13,550 nt of DNA, from the NCBI GenBank assembly GCA_902388495.1, contig CABMPP010000054.1, forward strand, positions 1 through 13,550, given 5' to 3'. This document shows positions 1 to 7,568 of the stretch, piece after piece. Within the stretch, counting starts at the first letter, position 1. Every line of letters starts with the position of its first letter. Under the pieces are notes generated by a model. That model searched no databases. It was not told the origin of the DNA and saw nothing but the letters and a program-made list of their open reading frames with translations. The translations under genes were made by a program, and so were the position numbers. Source of the DNA: an uncultured Bacteroides sp. (GTDB lineage Bacteria > Bacteroidota > Bacteroidia > Bacteroidales > Bacteroidaceae).

Positions 1-80
1 AACACCAATATTAGACATGATAAATAGTAAAAAATATAATGCGTCAGCCCTGTTCTTTAGTAAATAATCTCTGTTCAAAG

Positions 81-139
81 CGCGCGAATACATATCCGCA
101 AGGCTTGAATATGTATTCGCGCGGCTTGAATATGTGTTC
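81..139. repeat. 15-bp inverted repeat within a 21-bp tandem repeat
   Basis: Bases 81-95 (cgcgcgaatacatat) are the exact reverse complement of bases 109-123, with a 13-base spacer. The right arm also belongs to a direct repeat: bases 102-118 and 123-139 share the 17-mer ggcttgaatatgt(a/g)ttc with one mismatch, at a 21-base period. The block lies about 60 bases upstream of the epimerase -7 box. There is no run of T after the hairpin in either direction, so it is a poor intrinsic terminator. It could be a dispersed intergenic repeat, a protein-binding site, or an RNA stem-loop at the end of a gene left of the window. The repeat is seen directly; any role is unknown. Confidence 0.8.
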
Positions 140-199
140 ACAGTGCGAAGGTAAAGAATATTTTTCAGAGCATGGAAGCCTATTCTAAATAAAATACCG

Positions 200-207
200 T
201 ATTTTTG
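200..207 (+). promoter_or_regulatory. Bacteroidetes -7 box for the epimerase gene
   Basis: Bases 200-207 read tatttttg, a match to TAnnTTTG, 27 bases before the ATG at 234. No convincing TTTG -33 box lies 19-21 bases upstream, so this rests on the -7 box alone. Confidence 0.5.
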
Positions 208-233
208 CGATACGACTAAAAATAATACAAGAT

Positions 234-1106
234 ATGAAAACTTTGTCAAACTCTCAATTAAGGATTCAAGTCTCTCCACATGGAGCCGAATTGTGCAGCA
301 TCTGCTGTGGTGGTAAAGAATATCTCTGGCAGGCAGACCCGGCTTATTGGAAACGCCACTCTCCCGTACTTTTTCCTATTGTGGGAAGCGTGTGGGAAAA
401 TGAATACCGCCATGAGGGCATTGCCTATTCCCTTACGCAGCATGGTTTTGCCCGCGATATGGACTTTGAGCTGCTTTCTGAAAGCGAGCATGAAATACGC
501 TACCGACTGATTGATAATGAAGAAACCCGTAAGAAGTACCCTTTCCCTTTCTGCCTTGAAATAGGTTATCGGATAGAGGGGAAGAAGGTGGAAGTGCTTT
601 GGGAAGTCCGTAATACGGGGAGTGAGGAGATGCATTTCCAAATTGGGGCCCATCCGGCTTTCTATTATCCGGATTATGAGGCGGGAACGGAAGAAAGAGG
701 TTACTTCGGCTTCGATAGAACGGAAGATTTGCACTATATTCTTATCTCAGAAAAAGGTTGTGCCGACCCGGATAAGGAATATCCGTTGGAACTGACGGAC
801 GGCTTGCTGCCTTTGGATATACATACTTTCGATAAAGATGCCTTGATTTTGGAGAATAGCCAGATAAAGGAAGTTACCTTATATAATAAGGAGAAGAAAC
901 CGACTCTGAGCTTGTATTTTGATGCACCGGTGGTAGGGCTATGGTCGCCTCCTGCAAAGAATGCGCCGTTTATCTGCATCGAGCCGTGGTATGGACGTTG
1001 CGACCGTGCACACTATGCAGGCGAATATAAGGATAAGGACTGGATGCAGCATTTGGCACCGGAAGGTGTATTCAAAGGCGGATATGTGATTGAAGTCAGA
1101 GAATAG
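234..1106 (+). CDS. LacX-type aldose 1-epimerase family protein
   Basis: This 290-residue cytoplasmic protein belongs to the galactose mutarotase-like superfamily (LacX/YeaD-like branch), which interconverts alpha and beta anomers of sugars or sugar phosphates. No signal peptide is visible. Visible landmarks are QHGFARD at residues 69-75, GAHPAF at 138-143 and CIEPWYG at 248-254. By comparison with GalM, His70, His140 and Glu250 are the likely active-site histidines and catalytic glutamate; this assignment is from motif position, not an alignment. The length is typical for LacX-like proteins and shorter than secreted Bacteroides GalM proteins. The ATG at 234 fits the -7 box at 200-207. The gene stands alone, with no sugar-utilisation genes next to it, so its substrate cannot be inferred. 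A short palindrome (gaaccggttc, 1106-1115) covers the last base of the stop codon and the bases after it but lacks a T-tract. Family call is firm; substrate is unknown. Confidence 0.9.
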   Translation: MKTLSNSQLRIQVSPHGAELCSICCGGKEYLWQADPAYWKRHSPVLFPIVGSVWENEYRHEGIAYSLTQHGFARDMDFELLSESEHEIRYRLIDNEETRKKYPFPFCLEIGYRIEGKKVEVLWEVRNTGSEEMHFQIGAHPAFYYPDYEAGTEERGYFGFDRTEDLHYILISEKGCADPDKEYPLELTDGLLPLDIHTFDKDALILENSQIKEVTLYNKEKKPTLSLYFDAPVVGLWSPPAKNAPFICIEPWYGRCDRAHYAGEYKDKDWMQHLAPEGVFKGGYVIEVRE

Positions 1107-1166
1107 AACCGGTTCGTATTCCTTGTCTTCTTTAAGATTTTTCAGTCAAAATATGAAGTGTTTCAA

Positions 1167-1184
1167 TATTTTTGCGTATGTTTG
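1167..1184 (+). promoter_or_regulatory. Two overlapping candidate -7 boxes for the lipoprotein pair
   Basis: Bases 1167-1174 (tatttttg) and 1177-1184 (tatgtttg) both match TAnnTTTG, at 48 and 38 bases from the first base of the ATG at 1215. Neither has a clear TTTG -33 box. At least one probably drives both lipoprotein genes, giving a 5' leader of roughly 25-35 bases. Confidence 0.5.
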
Positions 1185-1214
1185 TCCGCAAGTATTAACT
1201 AAACTCGATAAATT

Positions 1215-1634
1215 ATGAAGACTTTGAATTATGTGAAGATACTACTGCTATGCGTATTTACGGTTGGTTTGGCATCGTGTGGTGATGATGTATATTATAC
1301 CATGCAGAATAGTGACGACAAATTGTGTGAAAGAACATGGGTAGAAGATTACGAAACTGATGGAGCAGTAACCGGAGCATATCAGTTGAGGTTCTATAAG
1401 AAAGACAAAAAAGGGCAAGAGGTGTCTACTACCTACACTACGGATGGTAAAGTTACTTATGACAGAGAGTTCAGCTGGCGTTGGACTGATGATAGCAAAG
1501 AAACCTTGAAGTTGACATTTGCAGATGGTAAGGTGAAATACTTGGAAAATGTATGGGTGCGTGATCATTATCTTTCCGGTAAGATGGAGGGGAAGATTAT
1601 AATGTTGACGGACGCAAATTATGTAAATAAATAA
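1215..1634 (+). CDS. Small lipoprotein of unknown function (first of a paralogous pair)
   Basis: This 139-residue protein has a type II (lipoprotein) signal peptide: Lys2 and Lys8, a hydrophobic stretch at about 9-19, and lipobox LASC with the lipidated cysteine at position 22. Two aspartates follow the cysteine after one glycine (CGDD). Acidic residues just after the cysteine are associated with surface export of Bacteroidetes lipoproteins, so outer-membrane surface location is plausible but not shown. The mature part, about 118 residues, is rich in aromatic and charged residues in an alternating pattern that suggests a small beta-rich domain (inference). I do not recognise a named family. 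It lies 7 bases upstream of a second lipoprotein with the same signal peptide pattern and a similar C-terminal half, so the two are paralogs in one transcript. Confidence 0.85.
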   Translation: MKTLNYVKILLLCVFTVGLASCGDDVYYTMQNSDDKLCERTWVEDYETDGAVTGAYQLRFYKKDKKGQEVSTTYTTDGKVTYDREFSWRWTDDSKETLKLTFADGKVKYLENVWVRDHYLSGKMEGKIIMLTDANYVNK

Positions 1635-1641
1635 ATGCTTT

Positions 1642-2055
1642 ATGAATACATTGAAATATACAAAGATCTTATTGTTGTTTGTCCTGGTATTGGGATTGAC
1701 TTCATGTGATACTGAGGAAGATACAGAATATAATCTTCCGGGAGAATGGTATACTTCTGAAGAGATAGACTTTGGTGCATATACTTGGGGGAGAGGTACA
1801 GTGATGACATTTAATGCACGTTATCAAGGAACTATTGGCTCAGTGGGCGATCCGAATTATCTTATGTTCAGGTGGAATTGGGTAGATGACGGTTCCTATA
1901 ATCTTATGGAGTTGGAATTCTATGATGATGGAAGTATGGCATATATTTGGGGAGCTGAAGCTGATGCTAATTCTTTTAGCGGTACCTGGTATAATAGTTG
2001 GAGAGAATATCAGGATAGGATTAATGGACAACCTTTCCGAATGCGACGCCAATGA
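1642..2055 (+). CDS. Small lipoprotein of unknown function (second of a paralogous pair)
   Basis: This 137-residue protein has lipobox LTSC with the lipidated cysteine at position 22, the same position as in its neighbour. The signal peptides share the pattern M-x-T-L-x-Y-x-K-I-L-L-L. The mature N-terminus is acidic (CDTEED), compatible with surface export in Bacteroidetes. The central segment carries R-W-N-W-V-D-D, corresponding to R-W-x-W-T-D-D in the first lipoprotein. Later, F-S-G-T-W corresponds to L-S-G-K-M, and the overall length is conserved. A compact, lipocalin-like beta-barrel fold is possible, but that is inference from composition. The gene starts 7 bases after its neighbour's stop and ends 5 bases before a bidirectional terminator. 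Function is unknown. Confidence 0.85.
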   Translation: MNTLKYTKILLLFVLVLGLTSCDTEEDTEYNLPGEWYTSEEIDFGAYTWGRGTVMTFNARYQGTIGSVGDPNYLMFRWNWVDDGSYNLMELEFYDDGSMAYIWGAEADANSFSGTWYNSWREYQDRINGQPFRMRRQ

Positions 2056-2059
2056 GATG

Positions 2060-2115
2060 AATAAGTCACAAAAAAGCGGAACAAATTATTCGTTCCGCTT
2101 TTTTTGTGACTTATT
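2060..2115. terminator. Bidirectional intrinsic terminator
   Basis: The core stem pairs gcggaac (2076-2082) with gttccgc (2092-2098) around a 9-base loop. It is flanked by six A (2070-2075) on the left and seven T (2099-2105) on the right, and outside these aataagtcac (2060-2069) pairs with gtgacttatt (2106-2115). On either strand the GC-rich stem is followed by a T-tract. It sits between the second lipoprotein (stop at 2055, +) and the pseudouridine synthase, whose stop codon (2111-2113, -) lies inside the outer stem, so it serves both converging transcripts. Confidence 0.9.
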
Positions 2116-3019
2116 TCTTTAAGAACAGTTTCTTAAAATCTCCCGGATAAGGCGTTTCAAACTGCATCAACTCTCCCGTAACCGGATGATAAAAACAAAG
2201 CTTAAAGGCATGCAATGCCATGCGTCCGATGGGGTTTATATCTTCCAGTCCATAACGTCCGTCACCGATAATGGGATGTCCCAAATCTTGCATGTGTACA
2301 CGTATCTGGTTTTTGCGTCCCGTTTCAAGGTTCAGTTCTACAAGAGAATATCCGTTGGCGCGTTTGATTGTGCGATAGTGCGTGATGGCTTCTTGTCCTC
2401 CGTCGTCCGTCGGACTGGAATATACATACAGCGTACGATCCGTCAACCAGGAAACCACCCTGCCTGCATCCTTTTCCATTTCACCCGTTACTACAGCTAC
2501 ATACCGGCGGTCGGTCACAATATCATGCCAATTATCGCGCAAAGTGCGTTGCGTCTTTTCGTCTTTTGCAAACATCATCAGTCCCGAAGTGTCGCGGTCC
2601 AGACGATGGACTATGTATACGCGGTGCTGTCTGCCCGAACGCTGGACGTATTCATTTAATATGGTATAAGCCGTACGTTCTTTCTGCCTTTCCGTATTGA
2701 CGGACAGCAATCCCTGCATCTTCTCGATAACAATGATATAAGCATCCTCATACACAATCTTCAGCAGTTTGTGATTGAACTCTTTTCTTCCCTTCTCGCG
2801 GCTGATCTGTACCTTCATACCCGGTTTCAAAGGGAAATTGTATTGCGTAGTAATGACACTGTCTACATATACGATCCGCTTACTTAACAATGATTTCAGC
2901 TTGGTACGGCTTGCATCCGGCATTTTGGCTGCCAGGAACTCCATAAGTTCCATCGGCTCCTTTACCATATAGTCCGTATATTGGGTGCGGGCTCTTGCTG
3001 TGATTCTTTCTTTTGCCAC
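2111..3019 (-). CDS. RluA-family RNA pseudouridine synthase
   Basis: This 302-residue enzyme converts specific uridines in rRNA or tRNA to pseudouridine. Residues of about 20-75 form an S4-like RNA-binding domain. The catalytic domain follows, with the family signature HRLDRDTSG at 138-146 (Asp141 is the expected nucleophile) and the downstream motif TGRKNQIRVH at about 233-242. The RluA/RluC/RluD type is clear, but the target site cannot be read from sequence, so I give no symbol. The start codon is GTG at 3019-3017, one base after the TAA of the methyltransferase gene. The next in-frame Met is residue 18, and starting there would remove part of a basic N-terminus. The one-base gap and the lack of a visible ribosome-binding site suggest translational coupling to the upstream gene. 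Confidence 0.92.
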   Translation of the reverse strand: MAKERITARARTQYTDYMVKEPMELMEFLAAKMPDASRTKLKSLLSKRIVYVDSVITTQYNFPLKPGMKVQISREKGRKEFNHKLLKIVYEDAYIIVIEKMQGLLSVNTERQKERTAYTILNEYVQRSGRQHRVYIVHRLDRDTSGLMMFAKDEKTQRTLRDNWHDIVTDRRYVAVVTGEMEKDAGRVVSWLTDRTLYVYSSPTDDGGQEAITHYRTIKRANGYSLVELNLETGRKNQIRVHMQDLGHPIIGDGRYGLEDINPIGRMALHAFKLCFYHPVTGELMQFETPYPGDFKKLFLKK

Positions 3020-3020
3020 G

Positions 3021-4466
3021 TTATTCAGTGATTAATGGTTGGTGATTCTCTTTCAATTCAAGCAGTACCACATTCTCTACGTGGTGGGTGTGGGGGAACA
3101 TGTCTACCGGCTGAACAGCCTTTACTCTGTATTTCACGTCGAGCAGTTGCAAGTCGCGTGCTTGAGTAGCCGGGTTGCAACTGACGTATACGATGCGTTT
3201 CGGTTCGGCAAACAGAATGACGTCTATTACATCCTGATGCATGCCCGCACGGGGAGGGTCGGTGATGATAACATCGGGATGCCCGTACTGGTTGATGAAA
3301 TCCTGCGTCAGCATGTCCTTCATGTCGCCTGCAAAGAACAGAGTATTCTTGATGCCGTTGATTTCTGCATTGACTTTTGCATCCTCAATCGCTTCGGGCA
3401 CATACTCTATGCCGATTACCTGCCGCGCCTGTTTGGAAACGAAGTTGGCGATGGTTCCCGTACCTGTATAAAGGTCGTATACCAGTTCGTTGCCCGTCAG
3501 TCCGGCAAAATTGCGCGCTATTTTATAAAGGTTGTAAGCCTGCTCGGAGTTGGTCTGGTAGAAAGACTTCGGCCCTATCTTGAAACGCAGGCCCTCCATC
3601 TCTTCGAAGATATGGTCTTTTCCCTTGAAAGTGTATACATCGAGGTCGGTGATGGTGTCGTTGCACTTATTATTAATAATGTATAAGAGGGAAGTGATTT
3701 CCGGGAATGTATCTGCAATGTACTGCAACATCTGCTTGAACAACTCCATTTCCTCTTCTTTCTCTATCTTGCAGATAAGTATTACCATCAGTTCACCTGT
3801 GGTGGAGGTGCGTACAATCATGTTGCGCAGCATTCCTTCCTGCGAACGCAGATTGATGAACGAGTAGTTGTGTTCGTAGGCATAGTCGCGTACCGCATTA
3901 CGGATGCGATTGGATATGTCGTCCTGCAACCAGCATTTTTCTATAGCCAGTACCTTGTCGAAAGCATTGGGAATATGGAAACCTACCGCATTCATCTGCT
4001 CATATACTACGTTCTGCTTCACTTCTTCTGTCGTCAGCCAACGTTTGTTTGAAAATGTGAACTCGAGTTTATTTCGGTAGAATTGAATTTTCTCAGAACC
4101 TAATATAGGAGATATTTCCGGAAGTTCTATTTTACCGATGCGGGTAAGGTTGTCGGTAACTTGCTTCTGCTTGTACTTTATTTGTTCGGAATAGGGGAGG
4201 ATTTGCCATTTGCAACCGCCGCATACACCATAATGCTGGCAAAACGGAACTGCTCTTACCGATGAATACTCATGAAACTTCACCGCTTCGGCTTCGGCAT
4301 AATGATTCTTTTTTCTCTTAATCTGCAGGTCAACGACGTCACCAGGAACGACATATGGTACGAAAACCACCAAATCATTGACTTTTGCAATAGCTTTTCC
4401 TTCGGCAGCTACATCCGTAATTGTCACCTTCTCCAGTAGGGGAAGTTCTTTTCTCTTTCTTGCCAC
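3021..4466 (-). CDS. rlmD: 23S rRNA (uracil-C5)-methyltransferase, RlmD/RumA type
   Basis: This 481-residue SAM-dependent enzyme methylates C5 of a uridine in 23S rRNA (U1939 in the E. coli RlmD case). An N-terminal TRAM-like domain spans about residues 8-65. Cysteines 76, 82 and 85 (C-x5-C-x2-C) plus Cys178 match the RumA [4Fe-4S] cluster pattern. The methyltransferase domain has QTN near 304, YTGTGT near 333, DPPRAGM at 403-409 and VSCNP with nucleophile Cys430. Glu464 in the final VEN is the likely general base. Fe-S-containing relatives in other bacteria include RlmCD, so the exact target is inferred. The start must be GTG at 4466-4464: in frame upstream there is only a stop and no ATG, and the first internal Met comes about 155 residues later. 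It is the first gene of a two-gene rRNA-modification operon with the pseudouridine synthase. Confidence 0.9.
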   Translation of the reverse strand: MARKRKELPLLEKVTITDVAAEGKAIAKVNDLVVFVPYVVPGDVVDLQIKRKKNHYAEAEAVKFHEYSSVRAVPFCQHYGVCGGCKWQILPYSEQIKYKQKQVTDNLTRIGKIELPEISPILGSEKIQFYRNKLEFTFSNKRWLTTEEVKQNVVYEQMNAVGFHIPNAFDKVLAIEKCWLQDDISNRIRNAVRDYAYEHNYSFINLRSQEGMLRNMIVRTSTTGELMVILICKIEKEEEMELFKQMLQYIADTFPEITSLLYIINNKCNDTITDLDVYTFKGKDHIFEEMEGLRFKIGPKSFYQTNSEQAYNLYKIARNFAGLTGNELVYDLYTGTGTIANFVSKQARQVIGIEYVPEAIEDAKVNAEINGIKNTLFFAGDMKDMLTQDFINQYGHPDVIITDPPRAGMHQDVIDVILFAEPKRIVYVSCNPATQARDLQLLDVKYRVKAVQPVDMFPHTHHVENVVLLELKENHQPLITE

Positions 4467-4494
4467 TTTTACACCATTCTAATAAATTCGGAGG

Positions 4495-4502
4495 CAAAAA
4501 TA
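4495..4502 (-). promoter_or_regulatory. Bacteroidetes -7 box for the rRNA-modification operon
   Basis: On the minus strand, bases 4502-4495 read tatttttg, matching TAnnTTTG, about 28 bases before the GTG start at 4466. The implied 5' leader is only about 20 bases. No clear -33 box was found. It is divergent from the ppdK promoter about 115 bases away. Confidence 0.5.
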
Positions 4503-4616
4503 GGTATTTTTTTCGGATTTCTCTCTATGAAATGAAATAATAAAGATTGCAATGTCGAAATTGCATTTTAGCATAAAGTTTTTTCTAAAATAGTTTTCTA
4601 GTCTGCGAAATATACT

Positions 4617-4624
4617 TAGATTTG
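4617..4624 (+). promoter_or_regulatory. Bacteroidetes -7 box for ppdK
   Basis: Bases 4617-4624 read tagatttg, a match to TAnnTTTG, 46 bases before the first base of the ppdK ATG. A T-run at 4594-4597 lies at about the right distance for a weak -33 box. The A-rich leader after it has no Shine-Dalgarno sequence, as is usual in Bacteroides. Confidence 0.6.
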
Positions 4625-4670
4625 CGAACAGAAAAGAAAGAAATCACAATCAAAAACTTTAAATTTAATT

Positions 4671-7391
4671 ATGGACAAAAAAAGAGTTTATACCTTTGGT
4701 AACGGTAAAGCAGAAGGAAAGGCTGACATGAGAAACCTCTTGGGAGGTAAGGGTGCCAACCTTGCAGAAATGAATCTGATAGGAGTTCCGGTTCCTCCGG
4801 GATTCACAATTACAACAGAAGTTTGTACAGAATATTATGAGATGGGGCAGGATAAAGTCGTTGCTCTGTTGAAGAATGAAGTTGAGCAAGCCATTGCGCA
4901 TGTAGAGACGCTGATGCGTTCCAAGTTTGGTGACGTAGAGAATCCGTTGCTGGTTTCCGTACGTTCCGGTGCACGCGCATCAATGCCCGGTATGATGGAT
5001 ACGATTCTGAATCTGGGATTGAATGATGAAGTGGTAGAGGGCTTGACGCGTAAGACGGGGAATGCCCGTTTTGCATGGGACTCTTACCGTCGTTTCGTAC
5101 AGATGTATGGCGACGTGGTGCTGGGTATGAAGCCGGTAAACAAGGAAGATACAGACCCGTTCGAGGCTATTATAGAAGAGGTGAAGCATGCTAAAGGCGT
5201 GAAACTGGATAATGAGCTCGAAGTGGAAGATCTCAAAGAACTGGTGAAGAAGTTCAAGGCGGCTGTAAAGGCTCAGACCGGAAAGGACTTCCCGACGTGT
5301 GCTTACGAACAGTTGTGGGGTGCCGTTTGTGCGGTATTCAATTCCTGGATGAACGAACGCGCCATTCTTTATCGTAAGATGGAGGGTATTCCTGATGAAT
5401 GGGGTACAGCTGTCAGTGTGCAGGCTATGGTATTCGGTAATATGGGCGAAAGTTCTGCTACGGGTGTTTGTTTCAGCCGTGATGCCGCTACCGGTGAGGA
5501 CCTTTTCAACGGTGAATATCTGATTAATGCTCAGGGTGAGGATGTTGTTGCCGGTATCCGTACTCCGCAACAGATTACCAAGATCGGTTCTCAGCGCTGG
5601 GCTGTGCTGGCTGGCGTAAGCGAAGAAGAGCGTGCCGCCAAATATCCTTCAATGGAAGAGGCCATGCCGGAAATCTATAAGGAGTTGGATGCTTTGCAGA
5701 CCAAACTGGAAAATCATTACAGAGATATGCAGGATATGGAGTTTACCGTACAGGAAGGTAAGCTTTGGTTCCTCCAGACCCGTAACGGCAAGCGTACCGG
5801 TGCTGCTATGGTGAAGATTGCCATGGATTTGCTCCGTCAGGGTATGATTGACGAGAAGACGGCTCTGATGCGTTGCGAACCGAATAAGCTGGATGAATTG
5901 CTTCACCCGGTATTTGATAAATCTGCTTTGAAGCAGGCCAAAGTGTTGACGCGTGGTCTTCCGGCTTCTCCGGGTGCTGCTACGGGACAGATCGTATTCT
6001 TTGCCGACGATGCAGCCGAATGGCATGCTGCAGGCAAGCGTGTGGTGATGGTACGTATCGAGACTTCTCCCGAAGACTTGGCTGGTATGGCAGTTGCCGA
6101 AGGTATTCTGACGGCTCGTGGCGGTATGACTTCGCATGCTGCTGTAGTTGCCCGCGGTATGGGTAAATGCTGTGTATCGGGTGCAGGTGCTTTGAACATC
6201 GACTATAAAGCCCGCACGGTAGAGGTTGACGGCGTATTATTAAAAGAAGGCGATTATATCTCTTTGAACGGCAGTACCGGCGAGGTATATAAAGATAAGG
6301 TTGAAACAAGAGCTGCCGAATTGTCCGGTGACTTTGCCGAACTGATGAGCCTGGCTGACAAATATACGAAACTGCAAGTGCGTACCAATGCCGATACTCC
6401 TCATGATGCTCAGGTTGCCCGTGATTTCGGTGCAGTAGGTATCGGACTTTGCCGTACGGAGCACATGTTCTTCGAAGGCGAGAAGATTAAGGCAATGCGT
6501 GAAATGATTCTGGCGGAAAATGCAGAAGGCCGTCGCAAGGCTTTAGGTAAGATTCTGCCGTATCAGCAAGCTGACTTCAAAGGTATCTTTGAAGCTATGA
6601 AAGGCTGTCCGGTAACTGTTCGTCTGCTCGATCCTCCTTTGCATGAATTTGTTCCCCACGATCTGAAGGGACAGCAGGAGATGGCTGATACGATGGGCGT
6701 AAGCCTGCAATACATTCAGCAACGTGTTGAGGCACTTTGCGAGCATAATCCGATGTTGGGTCATCGTGGTTGCCGTTTGGGTAATACCTATCCTGAAATC
6801 ACGCAGATGCAAACCCGCGCGATTCTTGGCGCTGCCTTGGAATTGAAGAAAGAAGGAGTGGAAACTCATCCCGAAATAATGGTTCCGTTGACCGGTATCT
6901 TGTACGAATTCCAGCAACAGGAAGAAGTAATCCGTAAGGAAGCTGCAGAATTGTTCGCCGAGGTAGGCGACAGCATTGACTTCAAAGTAGGAACCATGAT
7001 TGAAATTCCGCGTGCTGCATTGACTGCCGACCGTATTGCTTCCTCTGCCGAGTTCTTCTCATTCGGTACGAACGACTTGACGCAGATGACCTTCGGCTAT
7101 TCACGCGACGATATTGCTTCCTTCCTGCCGATTTATCTGGAGAAGAAGATTCTGAAAGTAGACCCGTTCCAGGTTCTCGACCAGAATGGTGTAGGACAGT
7201 TGATTCGTATGGCTACGGAAAAAGGTCGTGCCGTTCGTCCGGACTTGAAGTGCGGTATCTGTGGCGAGCACGGAGGCGAACCTTCCTCTGTGAAATTCTG
7301 TCATAAAGTTGGTTTGAATTATGTCAGTTGTTCACCGTTCCGTGTGCCTATAGCACGTTTGGCGGCGGCACAGGCAGCGATAGAAGGCTAA
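4671..7391 (+). CDS. ppdK: Pyruvate, phosphate dikinase
   Basis: This 906-residue cytoplasmic enzyme interconverts ATP + pyruvate + Pi with AMP + PEP + PPi at the PEP/pyruvate node, either glycolytic or gluconeogenic. The ATP-grasp nucleotide-binding domain fills the first ~380 residues, with GGKGANLAEM at 25-34 and the S-V-R-S-G-A-R-A-S-M-P-G-M-M-D segment from 96. The swivelling phosphohistidine domain carries GGMTSHA at 484-490, with His489 as the phosphocarrier and Thr487 at the position used by regulatory proteins in plant PPDK. The C-terminal PEP/pyruvate TIM barrel has GLCRTEH near 592-598, GTMIEIPRAA near 774-783, FGTNDLTQM at 798-806 and CGICGEHGG at 861-869, with Cys864 as the likely catalytic acid. 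All key motifs are intact. It is somewhat longer than the ~875-residue clostridial enzyme. No PPDK regulatory protein gene is adjacent. It is flanked by its own promoter and terminator. Confidence 0.97.
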   Translation: MDKKRVYTFGNGKAEGKADMRNLLGGKGANLAEMNLIGVPVPPGFTITTEVCTEYYEMGQDKVVALLKNEVEQAIAHVETLMRSKFGDVENPLLVSVRSGARASMPGMMDTILNLGLNDEVVEGLTRKTGNARFAWDSYRRFVQMYGDVVLGMKPVNKEDTDPFEAIIEEVKHAKGVKLDNELEVEDLKELVKKFKAAVKAQTGKDFPTCAYEQLWGAVCAVFNSWMNERAILYRKMEGIPDEWGTAVSVQAMVFGNMGESSATGVCFSRDAATGEDLFNGEYLINAQGEDVVAGIRTPQQITKIGSQRWAVLAGVSEEERAAKYPSMEEAMPEIYKELDALQTKLENHYRDMQDMEFTVQEGKLWFLQTRNGKRTGAAMVKIAMDLLRQGMIDEKTALMRCEPNKLDELLHPVFDKSALKQAKVLTRGLPASPGAATGQIVFFADDAAEWHAAGKRVVMVRIETSPEDLAGMAVAEGILTARGGMTSHAAVVARGMGKCCVSGAGALNIDYKARTVEVDGVLLKEGDYISLNGSTGEVYKDKVETRAAELSGDFAELMSLADKYTKLQVRTNADTPHDAQVARDFGAVGIGLCRTEHMFFEGEKIKAMREMILAENAEGRRKALGKILPYQQADFKGIFEAMKGCPVTVRLLDPPLHEFVPHDLKGQQEMADTMGVSLQYIQQRVEALCEHNPMLGHRGCRLGNTYPEITQMQTRAILGAALELKKEGVETHPEIMVPLTGILYEFQQQEEVIRKEAAELFAEVGDSIDFKVGTMIEIPRAALTADRIASSAEFFSFGTNDLTQMTFGYSRDDIASFLPIYLEKKILKVDPFQVLDQNGVGQLIRMATEKGRAVRPDLKCGICGEHGGEPSSVKFCHKVGLNYVSCSPFRVPIARLAAAQAAIEG

Positions 7392-7414
7392 AATGTAAGA
7401 ATTAAATAGCATGT

Positions 7415-7464
7415 AAATAGGTTGTATGTTTTGCTGAGGCAAATGCATACAACCTATTTTGTTT
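7415..7464 (+). terminator. Intrinsic terminator of ppdK
   Basis: Bases 7415-7428 (aaataggttgtatg) pair perfectly with 7446-7459, a 14-bp stem. The intervening loop can pair further, tttgc (7430-7434) with gcaaa (7439-7443). The stem runs into ttttgttt. It begins 24 bases after the ppdK stop codon and ends about 45 bases before the kinase promoter, so the kinase is an independent unit. Confidence 0.88.
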
Positions 7465-7508
7465 GAAAAAAACTGCATATTCTATTTAATTATTTGCTTT
7501 TTCTTTAT

Positions 7509-7516
7509 TATATTTG
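7509..7516 (+). promoter_or_regulatory. Bacteroidetes -7 box for the histidine kinase
   Basis: Bases 7509-7516 read tatatttg, an exact TAnnTTTG match. Transcription should begin near 7522-7524. This box overlaps a TTG (7514-7516) that opens the longest possible reading frame, which therefore cannot be the translation start. No well-spaced TTTG -33 box was seen. Confidence 0.65.
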
Positions 7517-7529
7517 CTCCTTATTAATC

Positions 7530-7568
7530 ATGAAGAACAAAAAAACAAGCAAACTCAAAAAACGATGA
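7530..7568 (+). CDS. Possible 12-codon leader ORF overlapping the kinase start
   Basis: An ATG at 7530-7532 opens a 12-codon frame encoding MKNKKTSKLKKR, with TGA at 7566-7568. The stop overlaps the first kinase ATG (7565-7567) as ATGA, the arrangement typical of translational coupling. It falls within the predicted transcript, only about 6-8 bases from the expected 5' end. The lysine richness may simply reflect an A-rich leader, a normal feature of translation initiation regions here, so real translation is uncertain. Confidence 0.3.
   Translation: MKNKKTSKLKKR

Noticed and set aside
1..233. Possible mobile element or gene at the left edge
   Set aside because: No reading frame, transposase fragment or terminal repeat is visible apart from the inverted and tandem repeat listed as a feature.
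1101..1121. Short palindrome around gaaccggttc at the stop codon of the epimerase, considered as a terminator
   Set aside because: The stem has almost no loop and no T-tract follows, so it is not convincing as an intrinsic terminator.
3039..3686. A 215-codon plus-strand frame inside the rRNA methyltransferase gene
   Set aside because: The minus-strand frame carries all RlmD motifs, and the plus-strand translation has no recognisable features.
4547..4569. Small inverted repeat (tgcaat/attgca) between the divergent rlmD and ppdK genes, considered as an operator
   Set aside because: Six-base arms in A/T-rich DNA are expected by chance, and it does not overlap either promoter box.
5649..6137. 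Long antisense reading frames inside ppdK
   Set aside because: They are shadows of a strongly conserved gene on the opposite strand, lack recognisable motifs or promoters, and have no sensible start context.
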